A stretch of 64,000 nt of DNA from Prado023 sp963753075 (GCA_963753075.1 CAVWAR010000002.1:124001-188000); one strand, 5' to 3'; positions 17,114-24,479 are shown, counted from the first letter of the stretch. Made by a program: numbers and translations. The notes: generated by a model from the letters alone, not told the origin.

Positions 17114-17766
17114 GTGGTGCTGCCCCCTCGGGGCCTGCGGCGAAGCAGCAGCGCCGTGAACTGCTGTGAGTTGCCCCATGGCGTCACATGGTCCTCACCC
17201 GAGGTGGCCACGACGTCGAAGTCGGAGTGGAACTCGGCAGCCAGCTCATCGTGGGAGTACCGAACGATCGGCAGACCGCTGCAGGTGAGTGGCCCATCCG
17301 GGCCGAACGTGGCCACGACGAACCAGCCGTCGGGGGCGAGGGAACGCACCAGCGAGGCCCGGTAGTCGTCACGCTCATCGGCCTCGGTGAGGAAGTGGAA
17401 GACCGCGCGGTCGTGCCACAGCGCGTACCGCCGCCCCATGTCGAGGTCCAGTACGTCAGCCACCTCGAGCCGAACCTCCGAACCGGCCTCCCCGAGGCGG
17501 TCGCGGACGGTGGTCAGCGCAGTCATGGACAGGTCGATCGCCGTCAGGTCGGTGTAGCCGAGTTCCAGCAGGTGATCCACGAGGGTCGACCAGCCGGCCC
17601 CCACATCGATCACCGGCCGGTTCGGGTCGAGGTCCGCGCGGTCGACCAGGTCCAACGAGAGCCCAGGGACGGACTGCCACCAGGACACCCCGTCCTCCGG
17701 CTTGCCTGTATGCACGCCCTCCCAGTAGGACAACCGGGATTCGGGATCGGCGGGCCGCGAGGTCAT
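17110..17766 (-). CDS. Class I SAM-dependent methyltransferase
   Basis: 218 residues. RLSYWEGVHTGKPEDGVSWW is a conserved N-terminal block in this methyltransferase group, followed by motif I PVIDVGAGWSTLVDHLL and the acidic loop LTAIDLSMTAL; FHFLTEADERDDY and LAPDGWFVVATFG complete the fold. Substrate is unknown; small-molecule acceptors such as thiols are typical for similar proteins. It heads the two-gene minus-strand unit with the MTA phosphorylase, preceded by TACCGT and 7 nt (leaderless). It is divergent from the TusA-radical SAM gene with only 76 bp between them. Confidence 0.87.
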   Translation of the reverse strand: MTSRPADPESRLSYWEGVHTGKPEDGVSWWQSVPGLSLDLVDRADLDPNRPVIDVGAGWSTLVDHLLELGYTDLTAIDLSMTALTTVRDRLGEAGSEVRLEVADVLDLDMGRRYALWHDRAVFHFLTEADERDDYRASLVRSLAPDGWFVVATFGPDGPLTCSGLPIVRYSHDELAAEFHSDFDVVATSGEDHVTPWGNSQQFTALLLRRRPRGGSTT

Positions 17767-17773
17767 GGCCGCG

Positions 17774-17779
17774 ACGGTA
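17774..17779 (-). promoter_or_regulatory. Leaderless -10 box (TACCGT) for methyltransferase-mtnP
   Basis: TACCGT, 7 nt, then ATG at 17766. Faces away from the box for the radical SAM gene in the same 76-bp gap. Confidence 0.5.
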
Positions 17780-17830
17780 CCGGCATCCGCGGGCAGTTGC
17801 CCGAGAGGACGCGATGAGTGCCAGCCGGGC

Positions 17831-17836
17831 TAAATT
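17831..17836 (+). promoter_or_regulatory. Leaderless -10 box (TAAATT) for the TusA-radical SAM gene
   Basis: TAAATT, 6 nt, then ATG at 17843. One of the most TATAAT-like -10 boxes in the window. Confidence 0.55.
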
Positions 17837-17842
17837 CACTCC

Positions 17843-18988
17843 ATGGACTCAGCGCCCAGTTCGCCGCAGCCAACCAACCTGCTTCCGGACGGGACCCCTG
17901 TGCTCGCCCTGGTCGACGGTGGCTCGATGGACTGCGGCAGCGGCCTGCTCCTGCTGATCACCCGGGCGATGCGCCGCGTCTCCCCCGGCGAGTTGGTCGG
18001 AGTGCGCAGCCTCGAACCCAGCGTGGACACCGACCTGCCGGTCTGGGCTGAGTTGGTGGGCCACACGATCCAGTCCCGTGTCGCAGAGACCCCAGGTGGC
18101 CCGTGGTGGTTCGCCGTGCGCAAGGCTGAGCCGAGTTCCGCTGCTGGCGGGCCGGCGCCCAGGACCGACTCAGACCCGTCCGCGGGCAGCATCTTCACGA
18201 CCGGAAGCGCCACCCCGATCGGATCGCGGCTCTGGGCGTACACCAACTTCGACTGCAACCTGGCCTGCCACTACTGCTGCGCGGAGTCCTCACCCCGGGC
18301 GGCAGCACGACGGCTCCCCGTCGAGGTGGCCGCCGAGGCCTTCTCCGAGTTCGCGCGCATGGGCGGCCGGGAGGTCTTCCTCACCGGCGGTGAGCCCTTC
18401 ATGCACCCCGACCTCGGCGCGTTGGTCGCGGCCACCGAGGGCCTGCAGTGCGTGATCCTCACCAACGCGATGATCATCGGGCGCGGCAACCGGCGGGCGA
18501 CGCTCGATTCCCTGGACCGTCGAGTCGCCCTCCAGGTGAGCCTTGACTCCGCCACCGCCGAGCTGCACGATGCGCAACGGGGCGCCGGCTCGTGGGCCAA
18601 GGCGCTCGAGGGCATCGGCCTGGCGCAGTCGCTGGGCTTCCGCGTCAGGGTCGCCGCCACGCTCTTCGAGGAGGATCCTGATGGCGTGCGCGAACTGCAC
18701 TGCCGACTGGACGACATGGCGGTCGACCCCGAGGACCGGCTCATCCGGCCTGTTGCCCACGAGGGCTTCGCGGAGACCGGCGTGCACGTCTCGATCGACA
18801 CGCTCGATCCGGAGCCGACGATCACCGCGGACGGGGCCTGGTGGCACCCCGTCGCGGTCACGAACCCGAACCTGCGGATCGCCGACGTCCCGCTGCCGAT
18901 CTCGGAGGTGTTCGCCGTTGTGGCCGACACCGTGGCGGCTCAGGACGCCGCAGCGCGCGCCGGCCGCGAGGTCTTCCGCTGCGCGTAG
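17843..18988 (+). CDS. TusA-like domain fused to radical SAM enzyme
   Basis: 381 residues in two parts. Residues 15-100 look like the TusA/SirA sulfur-carrier fold (VRSLEPSVDTDLPVWAELVG matches the ADDPAT..DIP..C region of TusA). Its key Cys is kept (Cys31) but the usual CPxP reads CGSG. From about 130, FDCNLACHYC gives the radical SAM cluster Cys138/142/145, followed by FLTGGEPFMHPDL, the SAM-binding GGE motif, and a TIM-barrel core. No clear SPASM Cys set at the C-terminus. Such a protein could use SAM to make a C-S or similar bond, with sulfur brought by its own TusA part. Next to MTAP, a methyltransferase and glycosyltransferases. Confidence 0.85.
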   Translation: MDSAPSSPQPTNLLPDGTPVLALVDGGSMDCGSGLLLLITRAMRRVSPGELVGVRSLEPSVDTDLPVWAELVGHTIQSRVAETPGGPWWFAVRKAEPSSAAGGPAPRTDSDPSAGSIFTTGSATPIGSRLWAYTNFDCNLACHYCCAESSPRAAARRLPVEVAAEAFSEFARMGGREVFLTGGEPFMHPDLGALVAATEGLQCVILTNAMIIGRGNRRATLDSLDRRVALQVSLDSATAELHDAQRGAGSWAKALEGIGLAQSLGFRVRVAATLFEEDPDGVRELHCRLDDMAVDPEDRLIRPVAHEGFAETGVHVSIDTLDPEPTITADGAWWHPVAVTNPNLRIADVPLPISEVFAVVADTVAAQDAAARAGREVFRCA

Positions 18989-19039
18989 GCAACTGGGCCG
19001 GTCGCGTCGGCACGGGGAGGCACCCCAGGGCTCCTCACC

Positions 19040-19058
19040 GATCGCGGGTCCCGCGATC
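19040..19058 (+). terminator. Hairpin downstream of the radical SAM gene
   Basis: Perfect 8-bp stem GATCGCGG/CCGCGATC with a 3-nt loop, 52 nt after the stop. No T-run, as is common in high-GC actinobacteria. Confidence 0.4.
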
Positions 19059-19154
19059 TCGTGGCAGTCTTCGAGGTAGCCCATCCGAAGGGACCCGCGA
19101 GCCCGTCGAGCCCTGAGGCCGTGTCGCAAGCGAGGGAGTTGAGGTGCGCAGCCG

Positions 19155-20009
19155 ATGCTGACCGACGGCGACATCCGGCTTCCCGACGGGCCGAGGCTCG
19201 CGGTGCGACAGTGGCCCGGGGTGCGGCGGCCCTTCCTCCTCGTGCACGGTCTCGCGTCCAATGCCCGGCTCTGGGACGGCGTCGCCGGACGGCTCAGCGC
19301 GGCCGGGCACGAGGTGCTGGCCGTCGACCAGCGCGGTCACGGCCGCTCGGAGCAGACCACAGACGGCTACGACACCGCCACCGCGGCAGCTGACCTCGGA
19401 GCGCTGATCCTCGCGCTCGGATGGACGGGACCACGGGCCCCGATCGCGGCGGGGCAGTCCTGGGGCGGGAACGTCGTGCTCACGCTGGCCGCCGAGCACG
19501 GGGGTGTGGCCGGCCTTGCCCTCGTTGACGGCGGCTGGATCCACCTGGCCGACCGATTCCCGACGTTCGACGAGTGCTGGGCAGCGCTGGAGCCCCCGCG
19601 CTTCGACGGCCTCACCCGGGACTCGCTCCTGGCGCAGTCCAGGGGCTGGCACGCCGACTGGCCGGAGGAGGGCAGGCTCGGGTCCCTGGCCAACTTCGCC
19701 GACCTCCCCGACGGCACCGTTCGCCCGCACCTGACACGTGCGCACCACCGCAGCATCGTCCACTCACTCTGGCAGGACGATCCACGCGGTCTCTACGCCC
19801 GGGTCTCGGTCCCCACCGTGCTCATGGCAGCCGTCGATGCGAGACCCGCGCAACCCACCGCGGTCACGGAGGCCGGCGAGCAGATCGCCGATGCGCGGGT
19901 CGTCTGGTACGTCGGTGCCCACCATGACCTGCATGCACAGCAGCCCGACCGATGCGCAGAGGACCTGCTCGATCTTGCCCAGATCGTCGACGAGGTTGGC
20001 TCGAGCTGA
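19155..20009 (+). CDS. Alpha/beta hydrolase
   Basis: 284 residues. LLVHGLASNARLW is the oxyanion region, VDQRGHGRSEQ the family's second block, and AAGQSWGGNVVLTLA the nucleophile elbow (GQSWG). Asp near SVPTVLMAAVDARPA and His in YVGAHHDLHAQQP complete a plausible triad. Resembles broad-specificity esterases and peroxidase-like hydrolases; substrate unknown. The ATG is taken because the fold begins directly after it; no good ribosome site or -10 box stands out. It lies alone between the radical SAM gene and the riboswitch. Confidence 0.85.
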   Translation: MLTDGDIRLPDGPRLAVRQWPGVRRPFLLVHGLASNARLWDGVAGRLSAAGHEVLAVDQRGHGRSEQTTDGYDTATAAADLGALILALGWTGPRAPIAAGQSWGGNVVLTLAAEHGGVAGLALVDGGWIHLADRFPTFDECWAALEPPRFDGLTRDSLLAQSRGWHADWPEEGRLGSLANFADLPDGTVRPHLTRAHHRSIVHSLWQDDPRGLYARVSVPTVLMAAVDARPAQPTAVTEAGEQIADARVVWYVGAHHDLHAQQPDRCAEDLLDLAQIVDEVGSS

Positions 20010-20164
20010 GTCTGCGATCAGCTGTTGCGTCGCAGCGGGTCCGAAGGGCGACCCCGCCAAGGATGCGTTTCCGATGACGTCGTGACGGGTATGAAGGGTG
20101 CGCCCCGCTGAACCTGTGGGGCGAGGGGTTGACGGCGCCGAGTCCCGTCCGCGTCGACCTCTCG

Positions 20165-20310
20165 GGTCTGGCTTCGAGTCAGTCGAATCAACGGTCGGGA
20201 GCGGGGGACCCAGGTAACTGGTCCCACGCATTCGCGTGAGTCCTTGGGGTGAAGCCGCAGCGCGGCCGGGTGCTCCACCCGAACCCGACAGCTCACCTCG
20301 TAGGCGCCAC
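20165..20310 (+). ncRNA. c-di-AMP riboswitch (ydaO/yuaA type)
   Basis: The stretch carries the main conserved blocks of the ydaO-yuaA aptamer in the right order and spacing: GAATC near 20185, GCGGGGGACCCA at 20201-20212, TTGGGGTGAA at 20244, and CCGACAGCTCACCTCGTAGG at 20284 onward. Outer TGGC (about 20169) can pair with GCCA (about 20306) as the closing stem. The last conserved bases lie only about 15 nt before the start of the next gene, so ligand binding could mask its ribosome site (AGAGG at 20311-20315). In actinobacteria this class usually controls cell-wall peptidase genes. The 5' boundary is approximate. Confidence 0.88.
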
Positions 20311-20321
20311 AGAGGATGTGC

Positions 20322-20588
20322 ATGGCAACCGAGACCCATCAACCACCCGAGCGACCCGCTGAGGCGTCGTCGCTGGCGGAGCTGCAGGCCCAGTACCTCG
20401 ACCTGATCGATCGCTACGTCCGCCGACGGGTTCCAGACCCGGGGCAGGCTGACCGGGTTGTGCGCGACGTTTTCCAGAGGGCCGGCGCGAACCCCGCGCA
20501 GGTCCAGGCGAACCCGCTTCCGTGGCTGATCGGGGCAGCGCGCCGCGCGTGCGCCCAGGTCCGGCGTGCCAACCCCCTGCGGTCCTGA
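20322..20588 (+). CDS. Mini protein resembling sigma-70/ECF region 2 only
   Basis: 88 residues. LAELQAQYLDLIDRYVRRRV, then DPGQADRVVRDVFQRAGANP and NPLPWLIGAARRACAQVRR, follow the pattern of ECF sigma region 2 (core-binding helix, acidic-Val-Phe-Arg segment, PWL..IARN-like helix). There is no region 4, so it cannot be a normal sigma factor. The sequence ends cleanly and I see no continuation in another frame. The ATG at 20322 has AGAGG six bases upstream; an ATG at 20316 overlaps that spacer. It stands directly behind the c-di-AMP riboswitch and alone. It may be an anti-sigma-like decoy, a core-binding modulator or a decayed sigma gene. Confidence 0.65.
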   Translation: MATETHQPPERPAEASSLAELQAQYLDLIDRYVRRRVPDPGQADRVVRDVFQRAGANPAQVQANPLPWLIGAARRACAQVRRANPLRS

Positions 20589-20662
20589 TCGGGGCGGCTT
20601 CGTTCCCAATGCGTCCAGGATGCGTCCGGCGGCCTCCGCACCCTCGGCGCACCCCAGCGACG

Positions 20663-21295
20663 CTACGAGTCGAGGGGCGATTGGTCGTTGGCGAGGAGGC
20701 GGGTGAGCTCCTCGGTTCGTGGAGTCATGCCGAGGCCCTGGGTGGACGGCCATTCATCGATCTCGCTGCGTGCGAACTCCAGCCACCGCTCGAACGACTT
20801 GAACATCTCGATCTGGAACGTGGCGAAGAGCACGGAGAGGTGCGTTCGTTCCGGGAAGGGGTGCCCGCCATCGAGGTAGGTGCCCATCAGCTCGACGATG
20901 GCCTGGTGATGCTCGCCGATGTCCCCCTCGAACTCGTCAAGTGCCGCGAGGAGGTCCTCGCGTGAGCCCTGGTCGGCGAAGAGCAGCCTCAGCAGGGCTT
21001 CGATCTCGAGTCGAGGCGCCTGGGTCCGAGTGCTTGTCCACTCGTTCAGGGCGCGCTGGCCTGCTTCGGTGATCGTGTACACGTTGCGGGTCCCGTTGCC
21101 GGTTCCCTCGTGTTCGACGGTCGCGAGACCGAGCTCGACGAGCTTCTTGGGTTCGGAGTACAGGAGGCGCTCCGACTTGGGCCACGCGTACCGCAGGCTT
21201 CGCTGCGCCTGTTGCGTGAGTTCGTAGCCCGTCCACGGCCTGAGCGAGAGCAAGGCAAGGACCGCATACGAGGACGTGGTCGTTCGTGCTGCCAT
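20663..21295 (-). CDS. PadR family transcriptional regulator
   Basis: 210 residues. The N-terminal winged helix is typical: SSYAVLALLSLRPWTGYELT and LLYSEPKKLVELGLATVEHE, then YTITEAGQRALNEW. The C-terminal half is a helical dimerisation region of the Vir/PadR-C kind (LLRLLFADQGSREDLLAAL, FERTHLSVLF-like stretch, FKSFERWLEFARSEIDEW). Its ATG lies 7 nt from a pair of perfect palindromes, so it very likely represses itself and the divergent cupin gene. A related half-match in front of the SRPBCC gene suggests wider local control. The inducer is unknown. Confidence 0.9.
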   Translation of the reverse strand: MAARTTTSSYAVLALLSLRPWTGYELTQQAQRSLRYAWPKSERLLYSEPKKLVELGLATVEHEGTGNGTRNVYTITEAGQRALNEWTSTRTQAPRLEIEALLRLLFADQGSREDLLAALDEFEGDIGEHHQAIVELMGTYLDGGHPFPERTHLSVLFATFQIEMFKSFERWLEFARSEIDEWPSTQGLGMTPRTEELTRLLANDQSPLDS

Positions 21296-21302
21296 GCCCT
21301 TG

Positions 21303-21354
21303 ACTCTACTGCAATTTGCAGTAGAGTGCTGTACTGCAAGTTGCAGTACAGCAC
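21303..21354. promoter_or_regulatory. Two overlapping palindromic operators of the PadR regulator
   Basis: First palindrome: ACTCTACTGCAA, one base, TTGCAGTAGAGT (21303-21327). Second: GTGCTGTACTGCAA, one base, TTGCAGTACAGCAC (21326-21354). Both are perfect and share the core TACTGCAA-N-TTGCAGTA; their centres are 25 bp apart, on nearly the same helix face. They lie between the divergent padR and cupin genes. Confidence 0.8.
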
Positions 21355-21403
21355 TCAGTCCGACACCCGCGACGCCTGTCCAGGCACGAAGGAGACAACC
21401 AAG

Positions 21404-21763
21404 ATGAAGAGCAACGTCGAAGACCTCCCGATCGCTCACGCGAAGCTCGGCGAGATGGTCCGGGGGCAGGACTGGGGCGGGATGACATCCGCGTACATGC
21501 AGTACCCGACCGGTCTCGACTTCTGCCCCCTGCTCGAGGGCCTCGAGCGAGACCATTGCCAGTGCCCGCACTGGGGGTTCGTCATCGAGGGCCGGATCCG
21601 CGTGAACTACGAGGACGGCGCTGAGGAGTTCGTGGGCGCGGGCGAGGTCTACTACTGGCCCTCCGGTCACACCATCGTGGTCGAGGAGGCGGTCAGGATG
21701 GTCGAGTTCAGCCCCCACGACCAGATGTCGGCTGTCCTCGCGCACGTCGTCGGCAAGTTGTAG
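21404..21763 (+). CDS. Small cupin-domain protein
   Basis: 119 residues that fold as a single cupin: HWGFVIEGRIRVNYEDGAEE and GEVYYWPSGHTIVVEE match the two cupin motifs (Gly-rich turn, then P-G-H with a metal-type His). A CQCPHWG segment carries two Cys and a further His. The ATG follows AAGGAGA by 8 nt. Divergently placed from padR with the palindromic operators in between, so it is the obvious regulated target. It may bind or sense a small hydrophobic or phenolic compound, but no substrate can be read from the sequence. Confidence 0.83.
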   Translation: MKSNVEDLPIAHAKLGEMVRGQDWGGMTSAYMQYPTGLDFCPLLEGLERDHCQCPHWGFVIEGRIRVNYEDGAEEFVGAGEVYYWPSGHTIVVEEAVRMVEFSPHDQMSAVLAHVVGKL

Positions 21764-21793
21764 CAAGGAGCCGAACCCGGGCTCGCCATCGCG

Positions 21794-21835
21794 ACTCTCG
21801 GGTGGCCGACTGCAATCGTCGGACCACCCGAGGGT
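21794..21835. terminator. Bidirectional terminator hairpin
   Basis: CTCGGGTGG (21797-21805) pairs with CCACCCGAG (21824-21832); CCGAC/GTCGG extends the stem inward with one bulged A, and ACT/GGT extends it outward. Loop TGCAATC. It sits between the 3' ends of the cupin gene and the fused DinB-type gene. Confidence 0.7.
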
Positions 21836-21875
21836 CCCGCGTTGTGTCCGGCAGCCGACGACGGTTGCACCGCCC

Positions 21876-23624
21876 CTAGGCAAGGTCCCAGCGCACTCCC
21901 GTGTAGGCGTGCCAGATATCGAGGAGCGCGCGGTCCCCGGTGGCGCTGAGGGTGGAGTCGTCCCCTCGGTTCCACAGGGCCAGGTAGAGGTCAGAAGCAG
22001 TGCCGGCGACGGTGAGCTCGACAGGCTCGCCCACGTTGGGCCTCGTGATGCTTCGACGATTGATCGTCAGGTACCAGTGGTCGTCGGTGTCCTGGGCCTG
22101 GAAGTGCATCGTCCGATCCTTCTCGACCGGGAACTCCCTGCCCTCGGGTCGACTGACGCCGTCGTAGAACCCGTACAGCAGCTCCGAGACCCCGTCGGCG
22201 GCGAACACTGGGTCGAATCCCGAAGCCGTGCCCGTGGCGATCTCGGCGTCGAAGCGGTGCACCGACGTCTCGTGGGCCTGTCGCCTGGCCCACATCGCCA
22301 GCGGCGAGGGCGCCAGCAGGAACGTGGGCGCATCCAGATCCGGCGGTGCGGACTCCAGGGCGCGCACCAGGTTGGCGTTGGTCCGCAGGTAGTGGTCGAT
22401 CAGCTCGTCGTCGGCCGGCCAGAACACCGCCAGGTCAGGCCAGGGCTCGATGAGGTCGGAGCGGTCGTCGAGGTCCAGCTTGGCGCCCGGACGCCGAGCC
22501 ACGTTGGCAGCCGCCCACAGGTGGATCTCGCTGAGGTGGCGGACCAGGTCGCGCAGGTTCCACCCGGGACACCCCGCCACCGGCGCCTCCCACGGGCCGC
22601 GCCGGGCTGCAGCGGCGAACTTCTGACCTTCGGCTGCCACCACGCGGATGTGCTCGGCAACCGTCATCGGGGCCGTCTCCGGATGCACGTCGACCGTGCC
22701 AGCGGCCGACTCTGCTGGTGTTGTCATGATCACGTCCCTCTGTTTCGTTTCGGTCTCCGGACGTCGCCGCGTCAGACACCCTCGTCGAGGTGCCAGCGGA
22801 CTCCCGTGCAGGCGTGCCAGGCGTCGAGGACCTGGCGGTCCCCGGTGGCGCTGATCGTCGCGTCGTCCCCTCGGTTCCACAGTGGCCAGGTAGAGGTCGG
22901 ACGCCGTACCGGTGACGGTGAGATCGGCTGCCTGGCCCACGTTGGCTCGCGTGATGCTCTGACGTCCGATCGTCAGGTACCAGTGGTCGTCGGTGTCCTG
23001 GGCGTGGACGTGCATCGTCGCGTCGGGCGAGAGTTCCCTGCCCTCGATCGGGCGGACGGCATAGATCCCATACAGCAGCTCCGAGACGCCGTCCGCGGCG
23101 AACGCCGGGTCGAATCCTGTAGCTGTGCCCGTGGCGCTTTCAGCATCGAAGCGGTGGACCGACGTCTCGTGGGCCTGTCGCCGAGCCCACATGGCCAGTG
23201 GCGACGGGGCGGGAAGGAACTGGGGAGCCTTGACATCCGGCGGGGCGGACTCGAGGGCGCGCACCAGGTTGGCGTTGGTGCGCAGGTAGTGGTCGACCAA
23301 GTCGTCATCGGCCGGCCAGAACACGGCCAGATCCGGCCAGGGCACCACAAGGTCCGAACGGTCGTCGAGGTATCGCTTGGCGCCCGGACGCTGAGCGACG
23401 TTGGCAGCTGCCCACAGGTGGATCTCGCAGAGGTGGCGAACCAGATCGCGCAGATTCCACCCGGGACACCCCGCCACCGGCGCCTCCCACGGGCCGCGCA
23501 GGGCTGCAGCGGCGAACTTCTGACCTTCGGCTGCCACCACGCGGATGTGCTCAGCAACCGTCATCGGGGCCGTCTCCGGATGCACGTCGACCGTGCCAGC
23601 GGCCGACTCTGCTGGTGTTGTCAT
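21876..23624 (-). CDS. Tandem maleylpyruvate-isomerase/DinB-type (TIGR03083) domains fused by a frameshift
   Basis: 582 residues made of two copies of the same 280-residue protein. Each copy has MTVAEHIRVVAAEGQKFAAA, GCPGWNLRDLVRHL, a HxxxxHLWAA helix and ARRQAHETSVHRFDAE (the His set of mycothiol-dependent DinB-like enzymes), then a C-terminal MDMPI-C domain. In the first copy a single extra base near 22883 shifts the last 30 or so codons, bypasses the old stop (TGA at 22774-22772) and runs in frame into the second copy. The second copy is intact and has its own ATG at 22727 with GAGGGAC upstream, so a 283-residue protein may also be made alone. Enzyme activity and substrate unknown. Confidence 0.8.
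   Translation of the reverse strand: MTTPAESAAGTVDVHPETAPMTVAEHIRVVAAEGQKFAAAALRGPWEAPVAGCPGWNLRDLVRHLCEIHLWAAANVAQRPGAKRYLDDRSDLVVPWPDLAVFWPADDDLVDHYLRTNANLVRALESAPPDVKAPQFLPAPSPLAMWARRQAHETSVHRFDAESATGTATGFDPAFAADGVSELLYGIYAVRPIEGRELSPDATMHVHAQDTDDHWYLTIGRQSITRANVGQAADLTVTGTASDLYLATVEPRGRRDDQRHRGPPGPRRLARLHGSPLAPRRGCLTRRRPETETKQRDVIMTTPAESAAGTVDVHPETAPMTVAEHIRVVAAEGQKFAAAARRGPWEAPVAGCPGWNLRDLVRHLSEIHLWAAANVARRPGAKLDLDDRSDLIEPWPDLAVFWPADDELIDHYLRTNANLVRALESAPPDLDAPTFLLAPSPLAMWARRQAHETSVHRFDAEIATGTASGFDPVFAADGVSELLYGFYDGVSRPEGREFPVEKDRTMHFQAQDTDDHWYLTINRRSITRPNVGEPVELTVAGTASDLYLALWNRGDDSTLSATGDRALLDIWHAYTGVRWDLA
21890..22727 (-). repeat. Tandem gene duplication, intact unit
   Basis: Aligns over its length with 22787-23624. 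The first 168 bp of both units (22560-22727 and 23457-23624) differ at only two positions by eye, while the rest is more diverged, which points to recent duplication or gene conversion at the 5' ends. Confidence 0.8.
22787..23624 (-). repeat. Tandem gene duplication, frameshifted unit
   Basis: Upstream copy. Compared with the other unit it has CCACAGTGGCC where the intact unit has CCACAGGGCC, a one-base insertion. The restored frame would end in GVRWHLDEGV, closely matching the intact C-terminus GVRWDLA. Confidence 0.8.
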
Positions 23625-23663
23625 GATCACGTCCCGTCGACGAGTGTCGGTAGCTGGGCTGCG

Positions 23664-23680
23664 TACTGCATTCTGCAGTG
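23664..23680. promoter_or_regulatory. Third PadR-type operator
   Basis: TACTGCATTCTGCAGTG matches the padR palindrome core TACTGCAANTTGCAGTA at most of 17 positions and keeps the two TGCA half-site cores at the same spacing. It lies between the fused DinB-type gene and the SRPBCC gene, which diverge. Confidence 0.6.
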
Positions 23681-23794
23681 TCCCCAACTTCAGGACGAGT
23701 GTCCTGCTGATGCTCGACGGATCCGAGCAGATCTGCCACGATCACCTGACCGTTTCAGCGAGGTGCTTGCCGACGCCACCAAAGGAGAGGCCAC

Positions 23795-24292
23795 ATGCCC
23801 GTGACCGGATCGACCCAGGATCTCGACGCGCTCACCGTGACGTTCGCATGCAACTTCGACGCCACCGTCGGACAGGTCTGGCGCATGTGGGCAGAGCGCG
23901 GCCTGCTGGAACGCTGGTGGGGCCCGCCGGAATACCCAGCCACTGTGGTCAGCCACGACCTCACCCCCGGCGGCCAGGTGCACTACTACATGACCGCCCC
24001 AGACGGGGAGAAGTACCCCGGCGCATTCCGGGTCACCGCCATCGAGGAGCCCGCCCGTCTGGAGTTCGAGGACTACTTCGCCGACCCCAACGGTCAGGTC
24101 GACCCCAACCTGCCAGTCAGCACCACCCGGGTCGAACTCGCTCCCGGTCCCGATGCCACCACCCTGATGACGCTCACAAGCACGGCCCCGTCGGGCGAGG
24201 CCATGGAGCAGCTGATCCAGATGGGCGCGTTCGAGGGCATGACCCTCGCCCTCGGACAGATCGATGCTCTGCTGGCCGAGCTCGACTCGTAG
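23795..24292 (+). CDS. SRPBCC (AHSA1-type) protein
   Basis: 165 residues. VGQVWRMWAERGLLERWWGP is the classic start of AHSA1/START-like domains, followed by GGQVHYYMTAPDGEKYPGAF and the C-terminal helix AMEQLIQMGAFEGMTLALGQ. These proteins bind hydrophobic ligands; those next to small HTH regulators often belong to toxic-compound response units. ATG preceded by AAGGAGAGG. Divergent from the fused DinB-type gene with the third PadR-type operator between them, so it probably belongs to the same local regulon. No partner or ligand known. Confidence 0.88.
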   Translation: MPVTGSTQDLDALTVTFACNFDATVGQVWRMWAERGLLERWWGPPEYPATVVSHDLTPGGQVHYYMTAPDGEKYPGAFRVTAIEEPARLEFEDYFADPNGQVDPNLPVSTTRVELAPGPDATTLMTLTSTAPSGEAMEQLIQMGAFEGMTLALGQIDALLAELDS

Positions 24293-24479
24293 CCGAGAGG
24301 CGCGGGGCGCTCACGGCACACCTGAGCTCACCGCCCGGGTTGGCGCTGCCGCCTCCCAACGCGAGTCGGCGGCCCGGGACGTCCCCGATGGCATCGGGTC
24401 ACGGGCCACCTCCCGCAACAACGCCGGCCCGCTAGTCTGCACGGGCAGCCACCACCACGGGTGGCAGAAGGCGGTTTCC

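Noticed and set aside
11867..18988. Calling the cluster an arsenosugar pathway outright
   Set aside because: The methyltransferase lacks the Cys set of ArsM and the radical SAM enzyme is TusA-headed, not ArsS-like. Only the DUF2064/GT2/phosphorylase parts resemble it.
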